Shown one piece after another: positions 25,444-33,959 of a stretch of DNA of 64,000 nucleotides. Source of the DNA: Streptomyces sp. NBC_01454 (GTDB lineage: Bacteria; Actinomycetota; Actinomycetes; Streptomycetales; Streptomycetaceae). A program made the translations under genes and the position numbers. Every line of letters begins with the position of its first letter. Position 1 is the stretch's first letter. The notes beneath the pieces are model-generated. The model saw only the letters and a list, made by a program, of their open reading frames with translations. It was not told where the DNA came from and made no database searches. Location of the stretch: NCBI RefSeq assembly GCF_036227565.1, contig NZ_CP109460.1, forward strand, positions 7,998,001 through 8,062,000. The letters are read 5' to 3'.

Positions 25444-25878
25444 TCAGGAGGCGTCCGGTTGCCTGGCCGCGTCCCGGGACCGGTAGCGCTCGTTCTCCCA
25501 GGGCACGACGACGACTTGCTCGGCGTCCTCGTAAATGATCTTTCCGGGGTTGGCGGACTCCACGCGCTCGCAGCCCACGTCATGCGCGGCCAGAAGCTCC
25601 AAGTAGCCGTCCACCCGCTCGATGAGGCGTACGGCGGAGGTCTTGAACCAGGCCACCGCTCCGGGGTTCAGCTCGCGGTCGTAGACGGTGGGATCCGTAT
25701 CGGAGGGGTTGGGGTAGTGGGCGTCGTACCAGTCGTTCCCGGCGCGCCAGAAGCGGTACTGCTCCTCGCTCAGCCTGCCGTCCCGCGCGAGGCCGTTGGC
25801 GAGGGCGAAGATGCCGGGGAAGTGGCCGCGGGGACTGCGCCGGGTCGCCTGAAACCTTACGTACGGCGCCTCGTCCAC
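25444..25878 (-). CDS. Hypothetical protein
   Basis: A 144-residue acidic protein, rich in Trp/Tyr: FPGIFALANGLARDGRLSEEQYRFWRAGNDWYDAHYPNPSD, ending PWENERYRSRD. I do not recognise the family, although the composition is like several small conserved Streptomyces proteins. GTG 25878 with GAGG 6 bases upstream is the best start; the open frame upstream shows no conservation. It converges with hemC, 19 bases apart. Confidence 0.65.
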   Translation of the reverse strand: MDEAPYVRFQATRRSPRGHFPGIFALANGLARDGRLSEEQYRFWRAGNDWYDAHYPNPSDTDPTVYDRELNPGAVAWFKTSAVRLIERVDGYLELLAAHDVGCERVESANPGKIIYEDAEQVVVVPWENERYRSRDAARQPDAS

Positions 25879-26414
25879 GGGGTGGCCTCCAGTTGATATA
25901 TCGACAAGCGGCAGGACGAGGCCGGGCCTTGTGGGGGCCTGTCCTCGGCATGGGCTCATCTTCACCGAAGAAGCCCTGGCGGGGGATGGTTCTCGCCAAT
26001 TCGGACGGCCCTGGGGGCGGTCGGACATGTGGATGCGGACGAGGGAGAAACCGGCCGCACGGTCGACCGCCCCGCGCGGGGGAGAGGGTTCATCCGGTTT
26101 CTCCCGAGGGTGCCGGCCGGGCCCTGTTATCTGTTTCACTTGTGTCAGCGGCCGCACCCGGATCTGCCGCCTTCACACCGGCGCTATGCAGGCATTACCC
26201 GCGCAATCCGTGCAATCGGCAACGGTCTCAGCGGCTGAGCTGATCTTTGCGTGCTCGCCGCGGTCATGACACGATGTCCAGCGCCGCACGGGGGAGCGGC
26301 GCACGTGGGGAAATCCTCCCTTTGCGCACCAGGTATTCACCGTGGTGCTCCCTAGTTCCCAGGGCGGCAAGAACCTACTGAGCCGCACCCGAATCACAAG
26401 GGAATGGGATTGAG
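25879..26414. other. Intergenic region, no gene seen
   Basis: About 535 bases between two divergent genes. A near-palindrome TTGATATATCGACAA at about 25892-25906 lies close to the 25878 gene's start and may be an operator. Nothing else recognised. Confidence 0.45.
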
Positions 26415-26573
26415 ATGACGACCTCCACGCACACCGCCGGCCACACCCCCATCTACGAAGAGCTCGTCGAGGAGCACGGCGATATCCTCGCCGAAGCCCG
26501 TGCGGCCGCGGAGCATTCGCAGCGCACGGCGTCCCAGGCACTGGACTGGAGCGATCTCCGACGCCGCGAGTGA
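26415..26573 (+). CDS. Small helical protein, 52 residues
   Basis: ATG 26415 opens a 52-residue frame: TPIYEELVEEHGDIL, AEARAAAEHSQRTASQALDW. It has strong third-position GC, a helical acidic character, and a preceding purine-rich GGGATTGAG. Similar tiny proteins are common in Streptomyces but their role is unknown to me. The 114 bases upstream are probably its leader. Confidence 0.55.
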   Translation: MTTSTHTAGHTPIYEELVEEHGDILAEARAAAEHSQRTASQALDWSDLRRRE

Positions 26574-26605
26574 CGCATCTCTCGCCAATCCTGGCCGACT
26601 GCTTC

Positions 26606-26956
26606 CTAGCCATTTCCGGGGAAGGCATCCAAGAGCCGCGTCGGAGCTGCTTGCTTCCATGAGTCCACGAGGATGTCCCGCAGTTCGTCCATGTCCTCCA
26701 GCGCGGACAGCCGCACCCGCACCCAATGGGAGCCGGCCTCGTGGGGCGGTACCCAGAACTTTTCCGGTTCCGCCGCGATCAATTCCTTCCGCTCATGAAT
26801 GGGGCACCGCACGGCGACGGATGTCTCGTCGTCGGGGACGGTGAGGAACATCTTCCCGGCGACCCGGAACGTGGGCATTTCCCATGCCTCTTTCTCCACC
26901 GTCTCGGGCAGGGAGAGGGCGATACGACGGACATCGGCGGAATTGATCATGCTCAC
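26606..26956 (-). CDS. MmcQ/YjbR family DNA-binding-fold protein
   Basis: A 116-residue protein: VRRIALSLPETVEKEAWEMPTFRVAGKMFLTV then HERKELIAAEPEKFWVPPHEAGSHWVRVRLSALED, the family pattern for MmcQ/YjbR (cyclic-AMP-receptor-like or double-wing fold). Function not established. Start at 26956 or two codons later. Converges with the 52-residue gene. Confidence 0.93.
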   Translation of the reverse strand: MSMINSADVRRIALSLPETVEKEAWEMPTFRVAGKMFLTVPDDETSVAVRCPIHERKELIAAEPEKFWVPPHEAGSHWVRVRLSALEDMDELRDILVDSWKQAAPTRLLDAFPGNG

Positions 26957-27072
26957 CAGCTTAAAGGTGGCGTCGTCGTCCGGGGCGGCCGTTCGCCGGT
27001 CGGACCGCTCATCGGGAGTGCGCAGCGGGAGAGCACCGGTGGTGCGGACGCCGGGCGGAATGCCCCGCGCCG

Positions 27073-28614
27073 CTACCCCCTGCGCAGCAGGGTGATCCCG
27101 TCCTCCTCGGCCACCCGGACGTAGCCGTGCGCGCGATAGAGCCGCAGCATCCGCTGGGTCCGCGCCTCCGGGCAGGGGGTTTTGACGGTCGGATCACGAC
27201 GGTCCGAGACCACCCAGCGCGGGGGATCGGCCGGCAGGGCGGTCGGCGACGCGGGGTCGGGGCCGGTACCGAAGCAGACAAGGCTGACGGTGGCACGTCC
27301 GGTCAGCATCGGTGCCAGCCGGTTCGACGAGGCGACGGTGTCCCCGTCGGGTATGCGCGCCAGCAGCCGCTCCGCCGTGCGGACATGGGCCGGGGTGCGC
27401 CATGCCGAGGGGAGCACCAGGTCGTGGAGCGGATACACCGCCGCGGTGACCGCGGTGAAGGCGGCGGAGAAGGTGAGGAGCCGGCGGCGTCGGGGAGGCG
27501 GCACCAGGTCCGTCCGCCGGTGCAGCACATCGACGAAACCGGCGAACACGAGGGGCATCAGGATCGCGTTGTAATGGAAATTCGGCTGCCAGTAGTGCTC
27601 GTTGCCGGCCAGCAGACGCCAGGCGAGCGTGGGCACACACAGCAGCGTCAGGGGCGAGCGCAGGCCGAGGAAGGCGGTCGGTGCGGCGAGCATGAACAGC
27701 AGCAGCCACTTCATGGGCGGCCAGAAGAGATGGAGCCCGAGCGAAGCGATCCCTACGGCGCTGGAGGCCGACGAGGCCTCCCCCGGCATCTGCTGCCAGT
27801 AGTCGAAACCGCCCCGGGGGTTCATGGCGGGCAGCAGGACCAGAACCTCCAGCGCCGTCCCCGCCGCGCCGAGGCATACGACGACAAGGCCGAGCAGAAG
27901 CGGGGAGTTCCGCCGCGCCGCTTCCTGCCGACGGCGCTCGCGCAGCCCCTGCCAGGCGATATAGGCACCGATGGCAGCGAGCGTGAGACCCAGGTCCTCC
28001 TTCACCAGCAGCAGCGGCAGTGCCCAGGCCGCCGCCGCCCGCCAGCGCCGGTGTCCGAGCGCGGTCACGCTGAAGGCGAGCAGGGGCACCGCGAAGCAGA
28101 TCTCATGAAAGTCCTTGGTGACTCCCGTGACGAGGCCCCAGGAGGCCCCCAGCCCGCAGCCCACGACCAGACCGGTGACCGGCCCGACGGCCCGGTGCGC
28201 CCAGCGGGTGAGGGGATAGCAGGCCAGCGCCATCAGCGCGGCCTGCACCACGAGCAGCGTGACCGAGCTGGGGAAGAGCCGGTACAGCGGGGCGACGAGC
28301 ACCAGGATGGGGTGGAAATGATCCCCGAGAAGATTGAAGCCCGGGCCCTTGAGTTCCACGACCGGTGCTTGACCGTGCGCATAGGCGCGGATGGCCTGCT
28401 CGAATATCCCCAGGTCGTAACCGGCGTTGAGCATGCGATCGTTCCGGAGCAGCGAGACCAGGGTGTACACAGCAAAAAACACCGCGGTCACGGTCCAGCC
28501 CAATGCCCGTGGGCCGGGGAGGTGTTTTCCGAGCGCGGTGCCACGATCCGACAACGTCCGGTCAGAGGATATTCGCCCGAACCACGGGCCCCTGAACCGC
28601 TCCACCGTCTCCAC
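27073..28614 (-). CDS. DUF2079 polytopic membrane protein
   Basis: A ~513-residue membrane protein with about ten transmembrane helices. The DUF2079 signature is in the N-terminal quarter: LNAGYDLGIFEQAIRAYAHGQAP, then LLGDHFHPILVLVAPLYRLFP. The layout resembles GT-C mannosyl/arabinosyltransferase-like membrane proteins, with a C-terminal soluble domain (~residue 400 on). GTG 28614 is chosen because the upstream frame is not conserved; another GTG at 28626 is possible. Substrate unknown; cell-envelope glycan work is an inference. Confidence 0.85.
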   Translation of the reverse strand: METVERFRGPWFGRISSDRTLSDRGTALGKHLPGPRALGWTVTAVFFAVYTLVSLLRNDRMLNAGYDLGIFEQAIRAYAHGQAPVVELKGPGFNLLGDHFHPILVLVAPLYRLFPSSVTLLVVQAALMALACYPLTRWAHRAVGPVTGLVVGCGLGASWGLVTGVTKDFHEICFAVPLLAFSVTALGHRRWRAAAAWALPLLLVKEDLGLTLAAIGAYIAWQGLRERRRQEAARRNSPLLLGLVVVCLGAAGTALEVLVLLPAMNPRGGFDYWQQMPGEASSASSAVGIASLGLHLFWPPMKWLLLFMLAAPTAFLGLRSPLTLLCVPTLAWRLLAGNEHYWQPNFHYNAILMPLVFAGFVDVLHRRTDLVPPPRRRRLLTFSAAFTAVTAAVYPLHDLVLPSAWRTPAHVRTAERLLARIPDGDTVASSNRLAPMLTGRATVSLVCFGTGPDPASPTALPADPPRWVVSDRRDPTVKTPCPEARTQRMLRLYRAHGYVRVAEEDGITLLRRG

Positions 28615-28855
28615 CCTCGCACCCACCGTCGTCGACTCGGAAGATGTCCCGGGATCCGTCCATGGATGTTCCGGGGTCCGTCCTCGGATTCTCCGGGCTC
28701 CGGCATGCGCTGGAACACCGCAGGTGAGTGTAACCCTGCATCCCTCGCGGTCAGTTCGACGAAGCAGGGGAGGGGCCGGGGAATTGCTGCCGGGATTCCG
28801 GAGCGGCGGAAAGAGTTGGGGACGGCCCGCCGGCTGGCGGGTGGTGCCGGTTCGT

Positions 28856-29353
28856 TCAGGTGGTGGGGTGCGGGCCTTTGTCCCGGATGAGGTTCTCGAC
28901 GTGGTCGAAGCGCGCATGCAGGGTGTGCAGCTCCGAACGGAGTGCCTCCGCGTCGTCACGCGCATGGCTTCCCACGGTCTTGCCCAGACGGACCAGGTCC
29001 TGCTCGGCCCGGCCGACGAACCAGGTCGCCAGGGCAGCCGTGATGACCCCGAAGGCCGTAATGGCGCTGAGCATCAGAAGGGAAGCGATGATGCGGCCCC
29101 ACAGCGTGACCGGATAGAAATCCCCATAGCCCACGGTCGTGGCCGTCTCGATCGCCCACCACAATCCCTTGGGAAAGGACGTGATATTGGCGTGCGGCGC
29201 ACCGGATTCGGCGACCACGACCAGAGCGGCACCCCCGAGCAGCACCGCGGTCATGACCAGCGTCACCCAGAGCGCCGCCTGTGCATGAAGCCGGCGCCAC
29301 GCCTCATTACCGAAGAGGCGATTCAGTACGGACAAGAGAAACGATGGCACCAA
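28856..29353 (-). CDS. Potassium channel family protein
   Basis: A 165-residue two-helix channel: TM1 around WVTLVMTAVLLGGAALVVV, pore helix WWAIETATTVGYGD with the K+ selectivity filter TVGYGD, then TM2 IIASLLMLSAITAFGVITAALATWFVG and a C-terminal coiled-coil-like tail (ELHTLHARFDHVENLI). It lacks voltage-sensor and RCK domains, like KcsA-type channels. Tetramer expected. Transcribed like the flanking DUF2079 gene. Confidence 0.93.
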   Translation of the reverse strand: MVPSFLLSVLNRLFGNEAWRRLHAQAALWVTLVMTAVLLGGAALVVVAESGAPHANITSFPKGLWWAIETATTVGYGDFYPVTLWGRIIASLLMLSAITAFGVITAALATWFVGRAEQDLVRLGKTVGSHARDDAEALRSELHTLHARFDHVENLIRDKGPHPTT

Positions 29354-29573
29354 CGGGCGTCACCTTCCACTGCGGCCTGGTGGAAACCGGCTTTCCGCCA
29401 TCGCTGACATTAACAGGAGCCGTCGCCATACCTGGATCTGTCGCGCCCGGCCCCGTGTGGGTCAGTTCACCCCGGTGCCCCGTCTCTCCGCGCGCCGCTA
29501 CCCGATATCCCCGATCGCCTCCCGCCTGTCCGGCATTTCGAGCATGCTCGGTTGGGGCGTCTTCAGCATGCGA

Positions 29574-30542
29574 TTACTTCGGTTGATCGCCTTGGTGGGG
29601 CGTGGCAGGCGGATCGCCGCGGACGGCGTGCACATAGAGCGCCAGGGTGTCGACGGTGAAGTATGAACTGTAGGAGACATCCGGGAAGTCACCGCCGGTG
29701 TGGTAACCGCCGATGACGCCGATCAGGGCGTATCCGCTGAAGTCCCTTACCAGGAAAGGGCCGCCGGATGTGCCGCCGATGTAGCCGGCGCAGGCAATTT
29801 CCAGGAAGTCGCCGGGGGCGGCCGGGTCTGTACTGGTGTACCGGTGGGTGGAGGAGTTGCAGTCCAGTGGTTTGGGGTGCGTGGTGTCGCTGTTACCGGG
29901 ATAGCCGATGAGGCGCACGTTCCGGTGGTCGTACCCCGGATACGGGAGGAGGGTGAAGCCGCCGGTGACGTCCTCCACATCGGCCCCGTCCTCGCGTGCG
30001 GCGAGCCGCACGACGGCATAGTCCCAGCGCGCCCCGCCGCTCGTGCCGAGGTCGTAGTACCGCTGGTCGAGGTAGATGCGGTCGACGGGGTAGATCCCGT
30101 GGGGCTTTTGCCCGTCGTGATACTGCGGCACGAACGACAGCTGGCGCTTGGGGTCGGGCGAGCGCAGACAGTGTGCGGCACTGACCACGAGGTCACCGTG
30201 CGGGCTGCGGACGACCGTTCCGCCGCAGAACCGGCCGGTGTTGCTCCCGTCCGTCCAGAAGAAGGTCCCCACCTGCGGGAGGCCGTCGAACGGGTGGCTC
30301 GGTGGGGGCGGGTCCGCCGCCGGGCGCGCGGCCCCTGCGGTCCGGGTGACGACCGCCGGCTGCGCCGCCCGCATCCGCTGGGGCGTCCAGTAGGTGTCGG
30401 CGGCGGCAGCCGTGGGCGTGGGGTCGCTCGACGGACTCGCCGCGTGCGCCGGCGTTCCGGGCGGGAGGGCGAGCCACAATCCGAGCAGCACAGTGGTGAG
30501 CAGCGGGGCGAAGCGGCCACGTACAGCAAGCGGTCTGTTCAT
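29574..30542 (-). CDS. Secreted trypsin-like serine protease
   Basis: A 322-residue exported protein with a signal peptide (TVLLGLWLALPPGTPAHA) and a pro-region. The chymotrypsin-fold triad is visible: His in VVSAAHCLRS, Asp in RWDYAVVRLA, Ser in GGTSGGPFLV. Cys pairs (FCGG..AHC; LDCNSS..IACAG) suggest two disulphides. Resembles Streptomyces trypsin-like (S1) peptidases that act outside the cell. ATG 30542. Confidence 0.92.
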   Translation of the reverse strand: MNRPLAVRGRFAPLLTTVLLGLWLALPPGTPAHAASPSSDPTPTAAAADTYWTPQRMRAAQPAVVTRTAGAARPAADPPPPSHPFDGLPQVGTFFWTDGSNTGRFCGGTVVRSPHGDLVVSAAHCLRSPDPKRQLSFVPQYHDGQKPHGIYPVDRIYLDQRYYDLGTSGGARWDYAVVRLAAREDGADVEDVTGGFTLLPYPGYDHRNVRLIGYPGNSDTTHPKPLDCNSSTHRYTSTDPAAPGDFLEIACAGYIGGTSGGPFLVRDFSGYALIGVIGGYHTGGDFPDVSYSSYFTVDTLALYVHAVRGDPPATPHQGDQPK

Positions 30543-30660
30543 GGTCCGGGTCCTCCAGAGGGCACGGCATACGGAACGGGAGGCGTGCGCGCGAGGCGGC
30601 GTGCCATGGTCCTACGGTGAGGAGGCGCCTGGCGAGAGGCGGGGCCGGAATTCATACCGA

Positions 30661-30700
30661 TGCGATGCGATGCGGTGCGGTGCGGTGCGGTGCGGTGCGA
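30661..30700 (+). repeat. GGTGC/GATGC pentanucleotide repeat
   Basis: Two GATGC units and then five GGTGC units back to back upstream of the protease gene. Five-base units do not preserve frame, and no supported gene covers them. Confidence 0.9.
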
Positions 30701-30781
30701 GGCCGTGCGGTGCCAGGTGCTGAGCGGCCGGGCGCAGGCGGTGACGGCCCGTCATCCGGCACGGCCGGCGAGGGCCCGCCG

Positions 30782-31290
30782 TCAGTGCGTCGGCAGATAC
30801 CGGGCGAAGAACGAGTACACCTCGCTACGCACCAGGGGTACCGATACCGCTGGATCGATCGCGCCGACCAGGGAGTTCCGCCCGGCCACCATCAGCCACG
30901 CCGATGCGCCGGTCCTCGTACATCGCCTGCGCCGCGGTGGTGCCGCCGACCGAGTGGCCGTAGATGCCGACCTGCCGCAGATCGAGGGCTTGGCCAAGGG
31001 CTTTGGGCAACGGGCGCCCCGGCGCGTCCGGGTTCCGGCCCGCTGCCGGCACCGCGAGCTGGTCCAGCACGAAGCGGGTGTCCGCGATCCGGGGGTCGGG
31101 CACGGTGCACGGCGAGGGGCTCCCATGGATCGCGGCGGGAGCGGTCGACCAGATGCAGCGAGGTGACGCCGATGGGGTGTGGCCCTGGTGCAGGACCTGC
31201 ACCAGGCGGAGTTCACCCGCCATGCGCTGGCCGTGGCCGTGGCCGTGGCCGAGCACGGTGGCGGTGCCGCACACTCACCGCACTCGTTCC
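30782..31290 (-). pseudogene. Decayed acetylhydrolase-like (PAF-AH type) alpha/beta hydrolase
   Basis: The minus strand reads PDPRIADTRFVLDQLAV, PLPKALGQALDLRQVGIYGHSVGGTTAA (nucleophile GHSVGG) and AMYEDRRIGVA, then shifts frame into RNSLVGAIDPAVSVPL and stops. The order matches the central region of platelet-activating-factor-acetylhydrolase-like proteins (also LipP-like). The N-terminal half is reduced to scrambled sequence and the C-terminal half is missing, so it is a relic. Confidence 0.65.
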
Positions 31291-31321
31291 CGGCACTCAA
31301 CTACGCGACTTTGTATGAGAG

Positions 31322-31631
31322 TTGGCGGTGCCCGTCGCACAAGACATCAAGCTGGGCGGGCGCGGCGTCCTGCTGATGCCCACCTTCCACTGGACCGGCC
31401 ATCCCCTCCTCTCCGACCTGCCCGACCGTCCCCTGACGGTGACCTGTCCGGCCGGCCCGGGGCTGCCGCTCCCGGCGGACGGGGCGACCGGCGCGGACCA
31501 GGCGCTCGCCGCGCCCACGCCGCCGCGCCTCGCGGGGCGGGGCGGGCCTGATCACCACGGCTCGCGCGGGGCGAGCCGCACTGCACCGGCGCACCGCCCT
31601 GGGGGCCCTGCTGGTGCGGCAGCACGGCTGA
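31322..31631 (+). pseudogene. Decayed ArsR-type winged-helix regulator
   Basis: From GTG/ATG near 31322 the frame gives DIKLGGRGVLLMPTFHW..HPLLSDLPDRPLTVTCPA, the strand region typical before the wing of DUF5937/ArsR-type regulators, then ATGADQALAA and loses frame. In another frame the end GLITTARAGRAALHRRTALGALLV* is the winged-helix tail. An internal deletion and frameshift separate them. It is divergent from the hydrolase relic, as regulator and target would be. Confidence 0.55.
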
Positions 31632-31714
31632 GAGCGGCCGGGCGGCGTGACTCGAGTGCCCTGCGCGACAACTCGTAACTCACCGTATCTGCGGCTCGTC
31701 GTATCCGTCCCCGC

Positions 31715-31778
31715 CCCATCCGTGCCCCGACCCATCCGTGGCCAGCCCCATCCGTGGCCAGCCCCATCCGTGGTCAGA
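31715..31778 (+). repeat. 16-bp tandem repeat upstream of the GH15 gene
   Basis: Four units of CCCATCCGTGGCCAGC; the first is degenerate, the next two nearly identical and the last changes GGCC to GGTC. They lie 130 bases before the GH15 start and could affect its promoter. Confidence 0.88.
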
Positions 31779-31907
31779 CCCGGCTGCCGTGGCTGCGGCG
31801 CCACCGGTGGCGTCCGCATCCGCCCGGCAGCCGCTCGCTCGCCGTCCGCAACCACCGGGAGGTAACCTGAATCCACTGTTTCCGCTCCTCAGTGCCGGGG
31901 AGGTCAG

Positions 31908-33743
31908 ATGACCGCCGGTGTGAGTCTTCGCCCCAGCAAGGCCGATGCGCTGCGCTACACGCCCATCGCCGAACACGGCCTGATCGGCGATATGCGGACC
32001 GCTGCGCTCGTCGGCACCAACGGCACCATCGACTGGTACTGCTGCACTCGCTTCGACGCCCCCAGCGTCTTCGCCGCGATCCTGGATGCCGACCGCGGTG
32101 GGGCCTTCGAACTGGCCCCGGATGTGCCCGCCCGGACGAAGCAGTTCTACTTCCCGGACACCAACATCCTGATCACGCGCTTCTTCGCGGACAACGGTGT
32201 GGGCGAGGTCCAGGATTTCATGCCGATCGTCGACGACTCCCGTGAGGCGGACCGGCACCGGCTGATCCGGCGGGTGCTGTGTGTCCGCGGCTCGCTGCCG
32301 TTCAGCGCCCGGGTCGCGCCCCGCTTCGACTACGGGCGCAGTACGCACACGGTGCATGGCCGGCAGGGCCATACCGTGTTCGACTCCCCGGGGCTCTCCC
32401 TCGCGCTGACGTCCAGCGTTCCGGTCGAGATCGACGGCCCCGACGCCTGTTCCTCGTTCACACTGAGCGAGGGGGACGCCGCGGTGTTCGCGCTCGACCG
32501 GATCGGTGACGGCGTGGAGCCGCGGGCCTGCCCGGTCATGGAGGCGGAGGAACTGTTCAACGCGACGGTGCACTACTGGCGTGGCTGGCTGTCGAAGTCC
32601 CGCTACCGGGGGCGCTGGCGGGAGATGGTGCACCGCTCCGCGCTCATCCTCAAGCTCCTCACCTACGCGCCGACCGGCGCCATCGTGGCCGCCCCCACGA
32701 CCAGCCTGCCCGAACAGGTCGGCGGCGAGCGCAACTGGGACTACCGCTATGCGTGGGTGCGGGACTCCGCGTTCTGCATCTACGCACTCCTCAGACTGGG
32801 CTTCACGGACGAGGCCAAGTCCTTTGTGCACTTCCTGTCCGAGAACATCTGTCCCCGGGACGGACCCGAGGCCCCCTTGCAGATCATGTACGGCATCGAC
32901 GGCCGCAGCGATCTTCCCGAGGTCGAACTCCGCCATCTGGAGGGCCATTTGGGCTCGTCCCCCGTGCGGATCGGCAACAGCGCCGTCAACCAGCTCCAAC
33001 TGGACATCTACGGTGCCCTCATCGACTCCCTCTACCTCTACGACAAATGGGGGGAGCCGCTGTCCAGCGACCACTGGGGCACCGTCGGCACGCTCGTCAA
33101 CTGGGTCTGTGACAACTGGGATCAGCCGGACGAAGGCATCTGGGAGACCCGCGGGAAGATCCAGAACTTCCTCTACTCGCAGCTGATGTGCTGGGTCGCC
33201 ATCGAACGGGCGATGCGCCTGGCCACGCACCGGGGTCTGCCCGCAGATATGCTCCGCTGGTCACAGGCCCGTGACGCGATCTACCGGCGCATCATGGAGC
33301 GTGGCTGGTCGCCCGAGCGGAAGGCGTTTGTGCAGCACGAGGGCGACGATGTCCTCGACGCCTCGGTGCTGATGATGCCGCTGGCCAAGTTCATCTCGCC
33401 CACGGACCCCAAATGGCTCTCCACGCTGGACGCCTTGGGCGAGGAACTGGTCTCCGACTCCCTGGTCTACCGCTACGACCCGAGCAACAGTCCGGACGGC
33501 CTGCGGGGTGAGGAAGGCACCTTCTCCATCTGCTCGTTCTGGTACGTCGAAGCGCTCTCCCGCGCCGGCCGGGTCGACGAGGCCCGCCTCGCCTTCGAGA
33601 AGATGCTCACCTACGGCAACCACCTCGGGCTGTACGCCGAGGAAATCGGCCACACCGGAGAGCAGATCGGCAACTTCCCCCAGGCTTTCACCCACTTGGC
33701 TCTCATCAGCGCCGCGTTCAACCTCGATCGCGCCCTGGGCTGA
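31908..33743 (+). CDS. Glycoside hydrolase family 15 protein (glucoamylase/trehalase type)
   Basis: A 611-residue protein without signal peptide, so cytosolic. Residues ~15-230 form the N-terminal beta-sandwich (YTPIAEHGLIGDMRTAALVGTNGTIDWYCC) and the rest the (alpha/alpha)6 barrel: RNWDYRYAWVRDSAFCIYAL with a catalytic-region Asp, then GIWETRGKIQNF and late GEEGTFSICSFWYVEAL with the second carboxylate. This actinobacterial branch includes trehalases as well as glucoamylases. ATG 31908 follows GGGGAGG. Confidence 0.92.
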   Translation: MTAGVSLRPSKADALRYTPIAEHGLIGDMRTAALVGTNGTIDWYCCTRFDAPSVFAAILDADRGGAFELAPDVPARTKQFYFPDTNILITRFFADNGVGEVQDFMPIVDDSREADRHRLIRRVLCVRGSLPFSARVAPRFDYGRSTHTVHGRQGHTVFDSPGLSLALTSSVPVEIDGPDACSSFTLSEGDAAVFALDRIGDGVEPRACPVMEAEELFNATVHYWRGWLSKSRYRGRWREMVHRSALILKLLTYAPTGAIVAAPTTSLPEQVGGERNWDYRYAWVRDSAFCIYALLRLGFTDEAKSFVHFLSENICPRDGPEAPLQIMYGIDGRSDLPEVELRHLEGHLGSSPVRIGNSAVNQLQLDIYGALIDSLYLYDKWGEPLSSDHWGTVGTLVNWVCDNWDQPDEGIWETRGKIQNFLYSQLMCWVAIERAMRLATHRGLPADMLRWSQARDAIYRRIMERGWSPERKAFVQHEGDDVLDASVLMMPLAKFISPTDPKWLSTLDALGEELVSDSLVYRYDPSNSPDGLRGEEGTFSICSFWYVEALSRAGRVDEARLAFEKMLTYGNHLGLYAEEIGHTGEQIGNFPQAFTHLALISAAFNLDRALG

Positions 33744-33959
33744 CGGAGGCGTTCCGCCCTCCCCGGCCCGGCGGCGTCGCCCCAACTGTGCTTCATCCCA
33801 ACTGTGCTTTATCTGCCGCCAATTGATGTGAAGTCAGGTTTCCTCGCTGATTCGCTGCCGGAACTCTTGACGCACCCGTCACACAGGATGAACATGCATC
33901 GGGCAAGAGAGCGCTCCCATGAACGTCGATCGTTCACTTCCTGAATCAGGAGAGCCGCC

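Noticed and set aside
27127..28890. 587-residue plus-strand frame over the DUF2079 gene
   Set aside because: Charged, low-complexity translation with no motifs; the minus strand has clear membrane helices and the DUF2079 signature.
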